Counted from the stretch's first letter, positions 1 through 8,505 are shown. The stretch is DNA of 64,000 nt from Guptibacillus hwajinpoensis (GCF_005144865.1 NZ_SWFM01000001.1:1240001-1304000), one strand, 5' to 3'. A program made the numbers and translations. The notes: generated by a model not told the origin, from the sequence alone.

Positions 1-99
1 GTCCATACGGTAAGAACATGGTGCTTGCCTGTTATAGTTGTAGGTCTATGGGTTGATGAATTCTCTACTGTACACGTTATTTGTTCTTAACGGCTTTAC
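1..99 (+). CDS. possible 3' end of a truncated gene
   Basis: Frame 1 is open from the window edge to a TAA at 97-99, giving about 32 residues that end in a hydrophobic stretch (PVIVVGLWV). A hairpin with a T-run on the + strand follows at 113-146, which would fit the end of a rightward transcript. No family can be recognised from so short a piece, and frame 3 is also open for 19 codons, so this may be chance. Confidence 0.2.
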
Positions 100-112
100 C
101 AAATCAATAATT

Positions 113-146
113 GACGAGAGGGCTATACTTAGCCCTCTTGTCTTTT
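113..146. terminator. intrinsic terminator hairpin
   Basis: A GAC-AGAGGGCTA stem pairs with TAGCCCTCT-GTC around a short loop and is followed by TTTT on the + strand. It sits just after the 3' end of the leftward flavin reductase and after the possible partial gene at the left edge, so it may serve either side. Confidence 0.7.
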
Positions 147-156
147 CAACTATTGC

Positions 157-705
157 TTATCTTTGTAAGGAGTCGAAATTTCTCCTCCATTGCTCTGCTT
201 TCTCGAGCGCGATAAGATCTTCTTTCACTTCACCAGGCTTTACTCCACTTCCAATAATATAATCGACAAACTCCATATTCACGAACTCAAAAATGTAGTT
301 AAACTGTTGTATAAGTGGGAGCCCCTTCACTTTCGCACTGCTTCCGCCTGTTACAACAACATAAGCTTTCTTCTTAGTAAGCTCTTCTTTCAAGTTAAGG
401 TTCTTATCTCGTAAGTATTGCGACCACCGATCAAAGAAATTCTTCATTGGACCACTCATCCCGTACCAGTATAGAGGTGTCGCGAAAATAAGCGTATCAT
501 GTGTCAAAAGTAAGTGAAGCAGTTCTTCATAATCATCATCTACTGGAGAGAAACCAGCCTCATTATGTCTTTCATCAATAATTGAATTTATTTGCTTATC
601 AGATAGGGACACAACCGTGTGGTCCGTTCCCTCTAGAACCCTTTCAGTTAGATACTGGGAGTTTCCGTTTGGTCGTGTACTTCCTAATAGTGCTAAGATT
701 TTCAA
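157..705 (-). CDS. NAD(P)H-dependent FMN reductase / flavodoxin-like oxidoreductase
   Basis: A 182-residue single-domain flavoprotein of the NADPH-dependent FMN reductase family. The N-terminus LALLGSTRPNGNS is the phosphate-binding loop for FMN, and ATPLYWYGMSGPMKNFFDRW is the typical second flavin-contacting segment. The start is a TTG at 705, preceded by GGAGAG seven bases upstream; no ATG fits better. Proteins of this family reduce flavins, quinones or azo compounds in the cytosol. It is divergent from the LysR gene at 983, and such pairs are often regulator and target; that link is inference. The true substrate cannot be told from sequence. Confidence 0.85.
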   Translation of the reverse strand: MKILALLGSTRPNGNSQYLTERVLEGTDHTVVSLSDKQINSIIDERHNEAGFSPVDDDYEELLHLLLTHDTLIFATPLYWYGMSGPMKNFFDRWSQYLRDKNLNLKEELTKKKAYVVVTGGSSAKVKGLPLIQQFNYIFEFVNMEFVDYIIGSGVKPGEVKEDLIALEKAEQWRRNFDSLQR

Positions 706-982
706 CTATGATCTCTCCTTTACAATCCTGCAAGTGATTTAACAGTTTTTTGTTCTAAAAGGCATCTGTACGATATATCTTAATGCTTTTTCTAGCAATC
801 CGTTCATGTAACTTTTTATCCTTTAGTAACAATTAACAGAAGCACTTCTCCATACATATCTTGTTAATGTGTCTTCCAATATATGTTCTCGTTTGTTTGC
901 AGTATACCATTGCACGTATCATTGGAGTTATCTATAATTACTGATACATACTATCAATAATTTTGATGGGGGGGGGATTGAA

Positions 983-1858
983 ATGGACTTAAATTATTTC
1001 TATACATTTAAAGAAGTGGTTAGATCGGGGAGCTACACTCAAACTGCAGAAGAGCTTGGCTATGCTCAATCGAGCGTAACAACACAAATCAAGAAACTTG
1101 AAGAGCATTATCAGGTTAAACTCTTTGAGCGAGTGGGTAGGAATATGCGTTTAACACAATCAGGAGAACAGCTTTATGACTATGTTAAGGGCATCATTAA
1201 GCTAGCTGACGAAGCTGAAGAACAGCTACGGAATGATTCGAATTTAAGGGGGACTGTTCGAATCGGTACAGTTGAATCTTTAGCTGCTTATTTCATTACA
1301 CCTTATATTAAATCGCTTAAGCAAAAGCATCCTGAATTGAGAATTCTATTTGAATCGGGGCTATGTCCTAACTTAATTGAAGGCACAATGAATGGTACCT
1401 ATGATATAGCTATTCTACTTGATCGTCTTCAAAAGCATCCTGGATTAACGACGATTCCGATACGACAGGAAGAAATGGTGCTAATTGCCCCCCCCCACCA
1501 TCCGCTAACAAAACTTAACGAAGTCACGTTGAAAAAGCTTGAAACAGAAACGCTTATCTTAACTGAAGAAGGTTGCTCTTATCGTGTCCTCCTTGAACAG
1601 TTATTACGAGAGGAAGAGGTACAAGCAAAATCCATCATTTCATTCAGCAGTCTAGAAGCGATCAAACAATGCGTAGCTGATGACCTCGGTATCGCCCTTC
1701 TCCCAAGAATAGCTGTTGAGCGAGACGTCCAAAGTGGAAAGGTTGTTGCGCTCCCCTTTCAGCAAAATGAAATCAAGATCTATACTCAGGTTGTGTATCA
1801 AAAGAATAAATGGATTTCACCACCTTTAAAACAATTCATTTCTCTATTGGAAGAATAG
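983..1858 (+). CDS. LysR family transcriptional regulator
   Basis: A 291-residue regulator with an N-terminal winged HTH (residues 1-60, SYTQTAEELGYAQSSVTTQI) and a C-terminal LysR substrate-binding domain beginning near residue 90. The ATG at 983 follows an unusual G9 tract (968-976) that forms the Shine-Dalgarno region. A second homopolymer, C9 at 1488-1496, lies inside the coding region and encodes part of the segment APPHHP. Both tracts are unusually long for an AT-rich genome and are potential slippage sites that would alter translation or frame. The gene is divergent from the flavin reductase at 157-705, a likely target. The effector is unknown. Confidence 0.9.
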   Translation: MDLNYFYTFKEVVRSGSYTQTAEELGYAQSSVTTQIKKLEEHYQVKLFERVGRNMRLTQSGEQLYDYVKGIIKLADEAEEQLRNDSNLRGTVRIGTVESLAAYFITPYIKSLKQKHPELRILFESGLCPNLIEGTMNGTYDIAILLDRLQKHPGLTTIPIRQEEMVLIAPPHHPLTKLNEVTLKKLETETLILTEEGCSYRVLLEQLLREEEVQAKSIISFSSLEAIKQCVADDLGIALLPRIAVERDVQSGKVVALPFQQNEIKIYTQVVYQKNKWISPPLKQFISLLEE

Positions 1859-2041
1859 ACTCTATTATTTCTTTAATTGAAGAGATGGTGTCCAGTACTA
1901 ACCTGGAGACCGAAAGCACTCCCTCTATATCGTTAAATTTTGACCTCTATAGCTACACTAGAATATTTTACCTTACTATAGGAGGAGACTGTTCAGGTTG
2001 CCTTCTCTTTTATGATTCACATTTCACCCTAGCCCTTTTCT

Positions 2042-2070
2042 TTGACAACATATCAGAACCGATATATAGT
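2042..2070 (+). promoter_or_regulatory. sigma-A promoter for the riboswitch leader
   Basis: TTGACA at 2042-2047 and TATAGT at 2065-2070 are separated by 17 bases, close to the sigma-A consensus. Transcription would start just before the GGGGAGTAGC element at 2082. Confidence 0.75.
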
Positions 2071-2078
2071 TAACATAA

Positions 2079-2203
2079 CAAGGGGAGTAGCGACCGGTAA
2101 CGGCTAATGAATCATCAATACGGTATTTCGATACCTGGTTCATTGGACTAAGTTTTTAGTACGCAAGACCTTGGTACAAGTTTATTGTGCCAGGGTCTTT
2201 TTG
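2079..2203 (+). promoter_or_regulatory. yybP-ykoY (manganese) riboswitch
   Basis: The leader begins with AAGGGGAGTAGC, the signature of yybP-ykoY riboswitches, and ends with GCAAGACCTTGG...CCAGGGTCTTTTT (2165-2203), a rho-independent terminator of the form found in B. subtilis yybP. Members of this class sense Mn2+ and turn on exporters or related membrane proteins. Here it precedes a CaCA-type cation antiporter, in line with a role in Mn2+ or Ca2+ export. The assignment rests on motif recall, not on a covariance search. Confidence 0.8.
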
Positions 2204-2229
2204 TATGCGCTGGCGGAGAGGAGCAACAT

Positions 2230-3189
2230 ATGATTATTCTTATCTTTCTACTTGCAGCCGCCGTTGTTGTAGGTGCCGCTATTTACCTTAATCAGTTCGG
2301 TGATGTTATTAGCAAAAAATCTTCCTTAAGCGGTGCTGTTGTTGGTACCTTCCTCATTGCAGGTGCTACTTCACTGCCGGAATTAACAACAAGCCTAACC
2401 GCTGTTTATATCGATAACCCTGATATTGCAGTTGGAAACATGCTTGGCAGTAACGTTTTCAACCTATTAATTCTAGCCGTGATTGATTTAATCTATCGAA
2501 AGCGAAGATTATTTCAGAAGATCAACACGAAAGCAAATGTTCCATCAGCACTTGTTGGTTTTCTATTTCTCATCATCTTAATAGTGTCACTTCTAATTCC
2601 AGGGACGATCTCTCTTTTTGGTGTAGGCATTGAGATGATGGTGATCGTCCTACTGTATGTACTATCGATGAAATACATTTCAAATGATGACAGTGAGTCG
2701 GAAGATGTTCCGACCAAAGATTACTCTCTTCGTACGGCTGTCATCGGTTTTGTTGTCGCTGCTCTAATTGTCTTTGTATCGGGTAGTATTTTATCGATAT
2801 CAGGTGATCGACTTGCAGAAGCAACAGGTATGAATGCTAGTTTCGTTGGAAGTTTTCTAATTGCGGCCTCCACATCGCTACCAGAGCTCGTTACAGTACT
2901 TGCTGCTTTTAAACTAGCAAACTATAACATGGCAATTGGCTCTATTCTCGGTAGTAACTTATTCAACATTCAATTGCTAGTTCTTACAGACGCGCTATAC
3001 CGTAAAGGTCCTATTTTTGAGGCCGTGGGTGTGTCACACATCTATACTGCAAGTCTAGGACTTGTGATGACGATCGTCATTCTCTATTTGCTTTTGCGAC
3101 CATCCGTGATTCGCAACCAGTGGCGCTATGCTGCCCCGTCTCTCGCGATGGCTTTGTTGTACATTGTTGCTTCATATGTATTGTTCTAA
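2230..3189 (+). CDS. CaCA-family calcium/sodium (cation) antiporter
   Basis: A 319-residue membrane protein of the Ca2+:cation antiporter superfamily (YrbG-like). It shows the two internal alpha repeats expected: GTFLIAGATSLPELTTSLTA with GNMLGSNVFNLL in the first half, and GSFLIAASTSLPELVTVLAA with GSILGSNLFNIQLL in the second. About ten hydrophobic segments are present. An upstream in-frame ATG exists at 2185, but the ATG at 2230 is preceded by GGAGAGGAGC at good spacing and lies just past the riboswitch terminator, so I place the start there. Control by a yybP-ykoY element suggests that Mn2+ is sensed and perhaps exported; the transported ion is inference. Confidence 0.88.
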   Translation: MIILIFLLAAAVVVGAAIYLNQFGDVISKKSSLSGAVVGTFLIAGATSLPELTTSLTAVYIDNPDIAVGNMLGSNVFNLLILAVIDLIYRKRRLFQKINTKANVPSALVGFLFLIILIVSLLIPGTISLFGVGIEMMVIVLLYVLSMKYISNDDSESEDVPTKDYSLRTAVIGFVVAALIVFVSGSILSISGDRLAEATGMNASFVGSFLIAASTSLPELVTVLAAFKLANYNMAIGSILGSNLFNIQLLVLTDALYRKGPIFEAVGVSHIYTASLGLVMTIVILYLLLRPSVIRNQWRYAAPSLAMALLYIVASYVLF

Positions 3190-3192
3190 AAA

Positions 3193-3229
3193 AAGAAGCG
3201 TGCTGGCTAGCCAGCACGCTTCTTTTTTA
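3193..3229. terminator. bidirectional terminator
   Basis: GAAGCGTGCTGG-CTAG-CCAGCACGCTTC is a perfect 12-bp stem flanked by A-runs on the left and T-runs on the right. It can end both the antiporter transcript and the leftward SDR gene. Confidence 0.9.
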
Positions 3230-3246
3230 CGTTCATACCTCAATAG

Positions 3247-4029
3247 TCAATCCTCGAATCCGCCGTCTGAATGAATGATTTGCCCTGTTATCCACCTCGC
3301 AGAATCGCTCACGAGAAAGCCAACAAGGCGAGCAGCATCTTCAGGAGTGCCTATACGTCCGGTTGGAAATTTCGGTCTTAAGAAATCCTGTGTTTCCTTA
3401 TCCATACACCCCGAGTCAGTTGGACCAGGATCGATCGCATTCACTGTAATATGGGACGAAGCAAGCTCAGTAGCAAGTGACTTTGTAAAAGCTGAGATTG
3501 CTCCTTTTGTCGTAATATAAGCAATGTTTCCAGGTTGTGGACTCTTGTCCTGCCCCGATACAAAATTAACAATTCTACCACTAGATTGTTCTTTCTTAAG
3601 CTGTTTCGCAAATTCTACTGTTAACATACATGTTCCCCTTACATTAACTGCACAGTGACGATCAAACAATTCAGTTGTTACCTCTTCATGCCCAACCTCA
3701 ACACAAAAAGTTGCATTATTTACTAGGACCGACAGCTTTCCTGGCATCTTCGCCACTTCGTTTAGAAGTCGCTTTGGCGCATCTTGATCACTTAAATCAA
3801 GCTCCACCGATGCAGCGCTAACACCAAGGTTACGTAATTCACGTTTAAAGTCCTCTGCAAAGTTCTGATCTGCATCTTCATATCCAGTTGCTTGATCATA
3901 TCTAGAAAGATGTGTGAAAAAGATGTTCATTCCATTGTTAGCTAATTCACGACAGATCGCAGCTCCAATTCCTTTAGGTCGACTTGCCCCTGTGACGATT
4001 GCTATTAGATTCTTTCTTGATTTATTCAT
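3247..4029 (-). CDS. SDR family oxidoreductase (3-oxoacyl-ACP reductase-like)
   Basis: A 260-residue classical short-chain dehydrogenase/reductase. The cofactor motif is TGASRPKGIGAAI, a TGxxxGIG motif with a three-residue insertion seen in some subfamilies. NNA is present near residue 104, and the catalytic pair appears as YITTK. The C-terminal IHSDGG ends the fold normally. The ATG at 4029 follows TAGGAGG, so the start is secure. It is monocistronic, with a shared terminator at 3193. Substrate is not predictable; members act on acyl-ACP, sugars or ketones with NAD(P)H. Confidence 0.88.
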   Translation of the reverse strand: MNKSRKNLIAIVTGASRPKGIGAAICRELANNGMNIFFTHLSRYDQATGYEDADQNFAEDFKRELRNLGVSAASVELDLSDQDAPKRLLNEVAKMPGKLSVLVNNATFCVEVGHEEVTTELFDRHCAVNVRGTCMLTVEFAKQLKKEQSSGRIVNFVSGQDKSPQPGNIAYITTKGAISAFTKSLATELASSHITVNAIDPGPTDSGCMDKETQDFLRPKFPTGRIGTPEDAARLVGFLVSDSARWITGQIIHSDGGFED

Positions 4030-4086
4030 CTATTTTTCCTCCTAATGAAGGAACTCGCTGACCACGATGAAAGGAGATGATACTAT

Positions 4087-4313
4087 CTAATAAGAGCAGA
4101 GACCACTATTAGGTATCTGCCCTGACCGTTTATCAATCATGAACGCGGCATTCCCTGTCATGGTAGTAATCGTCAGACCTATCCCTTTGCAGGTATAGAT
4201 TTATCTAATTCATTCACCATTACAGGATTTGTCCACACATACTCATGATCCCCTTTCCATATATCTCCACCACCCACTATAGCAAACGCTTTCAATCGAA
4301 ACAAGACATTCAT
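4087..4313 (-). pseudogene. frameshifted remnant of an unknown gene
   Basis: On the minus strand an ATG at 4313 opens 44 codons ending at a TAG (4179-4181), and the product includes GGGDIWKGDHEYVWTNPV. A one-base shift at the stop continues as IGLTITTMTGNAAFMIDKR to a TAG at 4087-4089. Both halves read like real protein with normal codon use and join naturally across AKGIG. This suggests one frameshift in a gene of about 75 codons, or in the tail of a longer lost gene. I do not recognise the family. It lies in an otherwise empty 400-base gap. Confidence 0.35.
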
Positions 4314-4434
4314 GTTTACCTACACAAAGCACACTCTCCTCCACTAAATACTCTTAATTCGAGAAGTATGAGTTTGAAACGACCATTACGGTGGAACTAC
4401 ATTAGTATTACTTCTACTTCGAGGAGATAACTTT

Positions 4435-4701
4435 ATGCACAATAAGGAGGGAGTCATTCAGCGACTAGTCTGTAAAGACAGAGATTGCTTGAATGAACTT
4501 TACGACAAATACATACATCACATTCAGCGTATCATTTCAAACAGTGGCTTAGATCCTATAGATCATGAGAAAATAATCTCTCGAATTTTTCTTGCGATCT
4601 GGTCATCCCCAGAGATCCTCAACAAAGAGAAACACATCTCCGTTGCCATTACAAAACTATGTCTGACTCTTACAAAAGCAGAATTGACTAGTGTTAGTTG
4701 A
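4435..4701 (+). CDS. orphan sigma-70 region 2-like protein
   Basis: An 88-residue protein with a good ribosome site (GAGGAGATAACTTT-ATG). The segment CLNELYDKYIHHIQRII followed by IFLAIWSSPEIL resembles region 2 of ECF sigma factors, which binds core RNA polymerase and the -10 element. The chain stops before any region 4, so it cannot recognise a -35 element alone. It may be a truncated sigma gene, or a small regulatory derivative. The gene lies 220 bases upstream of an RsbR-like protein that belongs to general-stress control. Compare the orphan region 3-like gene at 17125. Confidence 0.5.
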   Translation: MHNKEGVIQRLVCKDRDCLNELYDKYIHHIQRIISNSGLDPIDHEKIISRIFLAIWSSPEILNKEKHISVAITKLCLTLTKAELTSVS

Positions 4702-4865
4702 AAGAGGTAGACACTCTATCGAACAGAACCAGTTGAATTTCGCTAGCCTCTTTAAGATCACCCTCTGCCCCCTTCTGATGAGTTCGAGCCGAATTATCAC
4801 AACTTTATTTTACTGGTTCATCCTCAAGCAAATATTCTCTAGACAACACTTGAAACAGTAAAAAA

Positions 4866-4874
4866 TGGTATACT
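4866..4874 (+). promoter_or_regulatory. extended -10 promoter
   Basis: TGGTATACT fits an extended -10 element (TGN-TATACT) about 50 bases before the STAS gene. No good -35 lies 17 bases upstream. Confidence 0.4.
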
Positions 4875-4924
4875 TATTCATATAGAGCCGTCAGCACAAG
4901 CTTTGAATAGGAGGATATTCTTGA

Positions 4925-5758
4925 ATGCAACGAAACAAAGAACTTCATAAATTCTTATTAAATAGAGCAGAACAACTTACAGAAGAATGGTATGAATCAT
5001 TAGATAAAAGCGGCACAGGCGTATACGCTTCAACTGATCCCGAAGCCATCCGTAAGCTTAAGGCTCAGAATTTTGAATTTCATCAACACTTATGTAAAAT
5101 TTTCATAATGGAAAAAGAAGCATTTTTTAAAGAGTTTGATGATTGGGTCATTGAGATCGGAAGAGACCCAGAACATCTGAACACACCTACCTATCTCATT
5201 ATGAGAGAGTTCTTGCGAGTTCGTGAACAATATTTGGGCTTTATTAATGATTTTGTTGACTCTTTAAAAACACCTGTCTCTCAAGAATTGATTGATATTT
5301 GGAAATTTGCTGTTATTGAAGCAATTGATGTTGTCATGACAAACGTGGTTGAGGAGAAAAACAAGCACCTTAACAAACGCATTGAGGAGCAACAGCAAAC
5401 GATCAATGATTTAAGCTCACCGCTTATCGATCTTCCAGAAGGAAAAGCGTTACTACCATTAGTTGGGGACATTGATTCTGATCGAGCAACAGCCATTCTA
5501 GATAATACGTTACAAGGCTGCACAACTAAGCGTGTTGATCATCTATTCATTGATCTATCTGGTGTTTATCTTGTTGATACACGAGTTGCACAACAAATCT
5601 TTCAGCTCATTACTGGACTAAAATTAATTGGTGTAACCACAACACTTTCAGGACTTCGCCCAGAAATCGCCCAAACTGCCGTCCAGCTTGGCATCGATTT
5701 TGGAGAAATTAACATTACTTCAAACCTCGCAAGTGCAATTTCGATGGGAACAAATTAA
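4925..5758 (+). CDS. RsbR-type STAS protein (stressosome RsbT co-antagonist)
   Basis: A 277-residue protein of the RsbR paralogue family. Residues 1-150 form an all-helical RsbRD_N-like sensory domain (ELHKFLLNRAEQLTEEWYES), joined by a helical linker (EEQQQTINDLSSPLI) to a C-terminal STAS domain (about 165-277). The STAS core IDLSGVYLVDTRVAQQIFQL keeps the VDT threonine that is phosphorylated by RsbT in this family. Such proteins assemble into stressosomes that release RsbT and start the SigB cascade. No rsbS or rsbT neighbour is present, as usual for the satellite RsbR paralogues. The ATG follows GGAGGA. Confidence 0.88.
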   Translation: MQRNKELHKFLLNRAEQLTEEWYESLDKSGTGVYASTDPEAIRKLKAQNFEFHQHLCKIFIMEKEAFFKEFDDWVIEIGRDPEHLNTPTYLIMREFLRVREQYLGFINDFVDSLKTPVSQELIDIWKFAVIEAIDVVMTNVVEEKNKHLNKRIEEQQQTINDLSSPLIDLPEGKALLPLVGDIDSDRATAILDNTLQGCTTKRVDHLFIDLSGVYLVDTRVAQQIFQLITGLKLIGVTTTLSGLRPEIAQTAVQLGIDFGEINITSNLASAISMGTN

Positions 5759-5775
5759 TAGTTCAACAAACATTC

Positions 5776-5810
5776 AGTATCCGCTCTTCGCCGAAGAGCG
5801 GATACTTTTA
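5776..5810 (+). terminator. intrinsic terminator
   Basis: AGTATCCGCTCTTCG pairs with CGAAGAGCGGATACT and is followed by TTTTA, right after the STAS gene. Confidence 0.9.
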
Positions 5811-5901
5811 TACATTGCCTCTCTAAAATCCACTTATATAAGTCTCCACATACCAACTTCACCAAGAGCAAATGCGTTCGAGGTTTTGAATACCATTAGT
5901 T

Positions 5902-5940
5902 TTGTATAAAAATTTACAGTTTGTTAAGAAAAATCTATCA
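5902..5940 (+). promoter_or_regulatory. candidate PhoP-box direct repeats
   Basis: TTGTAT, TTTACA, TTAAGA and CTATCA occur with exact 11-base periodicity (6-mers with 5-base gaps). This is the layout of Gram-positive PhoP boxes (TT(A/C/T)A(C/T)A repeats), although only TTTACA and TTAAGA are good matches. It lies 60 bases before a secreted protein gene of a family often annotated alongside phosphatases. Confidence 0.3.
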
Positions 5941-5997
5941 CTCTCTAAACAATCTTCCTTCATTGTATGAAATATACAATGACAGGGAGGAAGAACA

Positions 5998-7797
5998 TTG
6001 AAAAAAACACCACTCGCACTCGCAACAATTGTATCTCTATCACTCGTTACAGGTTATCCATCATCCTCATCCGCTGAGAAGGAACAGCTAAATACCTATT
6101 CAGACCAAAAGGAACTGGCCATCTCACTCGTTGGAAGATATAAAAGCGGAGCAGCTCTTGATGAAGGTGGAGCAGAAATAGTTGATTACGATAAAAAGCA
6201 TCAGCGTGCTTTTGTTGTAAACGGAGCTAATCAATCTTTAGATATTCTTGATCTTTCCTCTTCTACTGGAAATAACGAAATACCGCTTTATAAGAAAGTG
6301 TTTCTAAAAGACATTGACTTAGGCTCGTTTGTCCCTGGTGATTTGACAAGTGTTGCTGTCCATCCAACATCAGAATACGTTGCTGTTGCGATACCTGCAG
6401 AAGAGAAATCAGATAAAGGAATGGTCGCTCTATTCCAAGCAAATGGCGATTTCATTAAAGCATATGAAGTAGGCTCATTACCAGATATGGTCACGTTTTC
6501 GCCTAATGGAAAACAGCTTGTTGTTGCAAACGAAGGTGAACCTAAAGATGACTACTCCGTTGATCCTGAAGGGAGTGTTTCCATCATCGACGTAAGCAAT
6601 GGGCCTCTGAACGCTAATGTGAACACAGTCGGATTTAGTTCTCTCGATGAAAAAATGATCGATGAGGATGTTCGTGTGTTCAGTCCCGATGCTACACCTG
6701 CTCAGGATTTTGAACCAGAATACATACAGGTGACCCCTGACAATCAAAGAGCCTATATATCTCTGCAAGAAAATAATGCGATTGCAGAGCTTGATTTAGA
6801 AACACAAACCTTCACAAGTGTGAATAGCCTCGGCTTCAAGGATCATTCCATTGTAGGGAACGGACTGGATGCTTCTAATAAATCAGATGAGGTTGATATT
6901 AAGCAAATGCCTGTACTTGGTATGTATCAACCAGATGGCATTGTACTTTATTCTGTCGAGGGGAAAAATTACATCATTACGCCAAACGAAGGCGATTCAA
7001 GAGATTACACTGGCTATTCTGAGGAAACTCGCGTAGCGGATCTCGAAGCTGACACAGGTCACGCCATTCAATTAGATGCAGATCATTATGAAGGCTTTAC
7101 TCAGGAAAAACTTGATAAAATGGTGAAAGACGGCTTATGGAATGAAGAACAGCTCGGGCGCTTGAAAGTAACAACCGCAAATGGATTGAATGAACATGGA
7201 GAATTCGAAGCTCTTTATAGTTATGGAGGTCGATCCTTCTCTGTCTATGAAACAGAGAACTTCGAACAGCTCTATGATAGCGGTGACGAGTTTGAGCAAA
7301 TTACAACTCAGGCACTGCCGAAAAACTTTAATTCAAGTAATGATGATAATGCGTTCAAAGACCGTAGTGATGACAAAGGACCTGAGCCAGAGACCGCTGA
7401 AGTTGGCGAAATTAATGGAAAGCTGTATGCCTTTATCGGACTAGAACGGCAGGGTGGGATCATGGTATATGATATCGATAACCCAGAAGAGCCTCAGTTC
7501 GTGACGTATTTTACTAGCCGTGACTTTTCATCTGAAGATGGATCTGTAAAAGGAGATAGTGCTCCCGAAGGACTCAAATTCGTAGCAGCAGACGACAGTG
7601 CAACGGGTAAGGCGATGCTCCTTGCTGCTCATGAAGTGAGTGGTACGGTTGCTGCTTACGAGGTTGAAAACTTATCTGGTGAAAAGAAACTCGGAGGTAC
7701 TGTTCGAGAAGAAACAACTTCTGTTAGTTCTAAAGCAGGGGAAAACAACGTACCTGAATGGATTGAATACGTATATGAAAAACTGGGAATTAAGTAG
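5998..7797 (+). CDS. secreted choice-of-anchor I family beta-propeller protein
   Basis: A 599-residue exported protein. The N-terminus MKKTPLALATIVSLSLVTG is a Sec signal peptide ending near the SSAEK segment. The mature chain carries propeller-like repeats (LDILDLSS, SVAVHPTSEYVAVAI, VTFSPNGKQLVVANEGEP, DYSVDPEGSVSIIDVS, ITPNEGDSRDYTGYSEE, HEVSGTVAAYEVE) that characterise the choice-of-anchor I family, some members of which are labelled alkaline phosphatase. The usual C-terminal sorting signal is absent; the chain ends ...YEKLGIK, so the protein is probably released or held non-covalently. The start is a TTG with GGGAGG upstream. The enzymatic role is unproven. Confidence 0.85.
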   Translation: MKKTPLALATIVSLSLVTGYPSSSSAEKEQLNTYSDQKELAISLVGRYKSGAALDEGGAEIVDYDKKHQRAFVVNGANQSLDILDLSSSTGNNEIPLYKKVFLKDIDLGSFVPGDLTSVAVHPTSEYVAVAIPAEEKSDKGMVALFQANGDFIKAYEVGSLPDMVTFSPNGKQLVVANEGEPKDDYSVDPEGSVSIIDVSNGPLNANVNTVGFSSLDEKMIDEDVRVFSPDATPAQDFEPEYIQVTPDNQRAYISLQENNAIAELDLETQTFTSVNSLGFKDHSIVGNGLDASNKSDEVDIKQMPVLGMYQPDGIVLYSVEGKNYIITPNEGDSRDYTGYSEETRVADLEADTGHAIQLDADHYEGFTQEKLDKMVKDGLWNEEQLGRLKVTTANGLNEHGEFEALYSYGGRSFSVYETENFEQLYDSGDEFEQITTQALPKNFNSSNDDNAFKDRSDDKGPEPETAEVGEINGKLYAFIGLERQGGIMVYDIDNPEEPQFVTYFTSRDFSSEDGSVKGDSAPEGLKFVAADDSATGKAMLLAAHEVSGTVAAYEVENLSGEKKLGGTVREETTSVSSKAGENNVPEWIEYVYEKLGIK

Positions 7798-7874
7798 TTT
7801 AACAGCAATTATGGTGAGAGTTATGAAGTAGAAGAAACTAATAAGTAGAAGTATAGATTAATAGGGTGCCATTT

Positions 7875-7910
7875 AACAAATCCCCTCTCAATATTGGAGG
7901 GGATTTTGTT
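7875..7910. terminator. bidirectional terminator
   Basis: AACAAATCCCCTC and GAGGGGATTTTGTT form a stem with A- and T-rich flanks between two convergent genes. Confidence 0.85.
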
Positions 7911-7935
7911 GTGGTAAGGACATAATACCTCTCAT

Positions 7936-8505
7936 TTAGTACTCTAGTACAGTTACCTTCCCCCAAGTTTCGCTCCAATTCTTTACGTTCACTCTTTTTT
8001 TGTAAATCTCCAAAAGCTTGTCTGACTGAGAAAAAAACGGGGTAGGCATCACTTTCATTTGGAGAACATCTTCTATTCCCCAAGGTGCAGCTAAAATAAT
8101 GTTATTCTCCGAATCTAGTTTCACTCCGAGCGCAGTTGCCGTCTCTGGAAACTTTGCCATCGCATCAATACAAGAGTCATAAGGTTCTAAATCATTAATA
8201 CTATGCATCCTAGCTTGATTTTTAACAGACCATGGAATGCCAGGTGATAGTTTCATCAACTTTTGCTCAAGGATTTTCTCATGAGATTCATTTATCACGC
8301 TTCGATCAAGGTAAATGACGTCTATATCCGCCATAGTTGTTCTCTGTTCAAATTCATGAAGCGTATCCCAGATCTTCGAGCGAACAAATCCCGCACACAC
8401 CCACCAATCAGGTAGTTGCAACTGTTTCACCTCAAGTAGAATTCCCATCATCCACTTATCCTCAGAAATTAGTTTCACAATATCATCTTCATTATGCAGA
8501 ATCAT
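7936..8505 (-). CDS. nucleotidyltransferase family protein (DUF925)
   Basis: A 189-residue cytosolic protein of the NTP_transf_6 family. The motifs are WVCAGFVRSKIWDTLHEF (nucleotide-binding GxxR/W region), DIDVIYLD (metal-binding acidic pair) and PWSVKNQARMH, followed by APWGIEDVLQMKVMPTP near the C-terminus. The family has a pol-beta-like fold but no established substrate. The ATG at 8505 follows GGGAGTG. It is a single gene, convergent with the secreted protein at 5998. Confidence 0.85.
   Translation of the reverse strand: MILHNEDDIVKLISEDKWMMGILLEVKQLQLPDWWVCAGFVRSKIWDTLHEFEQRTTMADIDVIYLDRSVINESHEKILEQKLMKLSPGIPWSVKNQARMHSINDLEPYDSCIDAMAKFPETATALGVKLDSENNIILAAPWGIEDVLQMKVMPTPFFSQSDKLLEIYKKRVNVKNWSETWGKVTVLEY

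Noticed and set aside
1810..2073. An 87-codon ORF overlapping the LysR 3' end
   Set aside because: It overlaps the LysR gene and the promoter of the riboswitch, with no ribosome site at its start.
4245..4430. A 61-codon + strand ORF
   Set aside because: It is antisense to the better-supported frameshifted remnant, has no ribosome site and has an amino acid mix typical of noncoding DNA.
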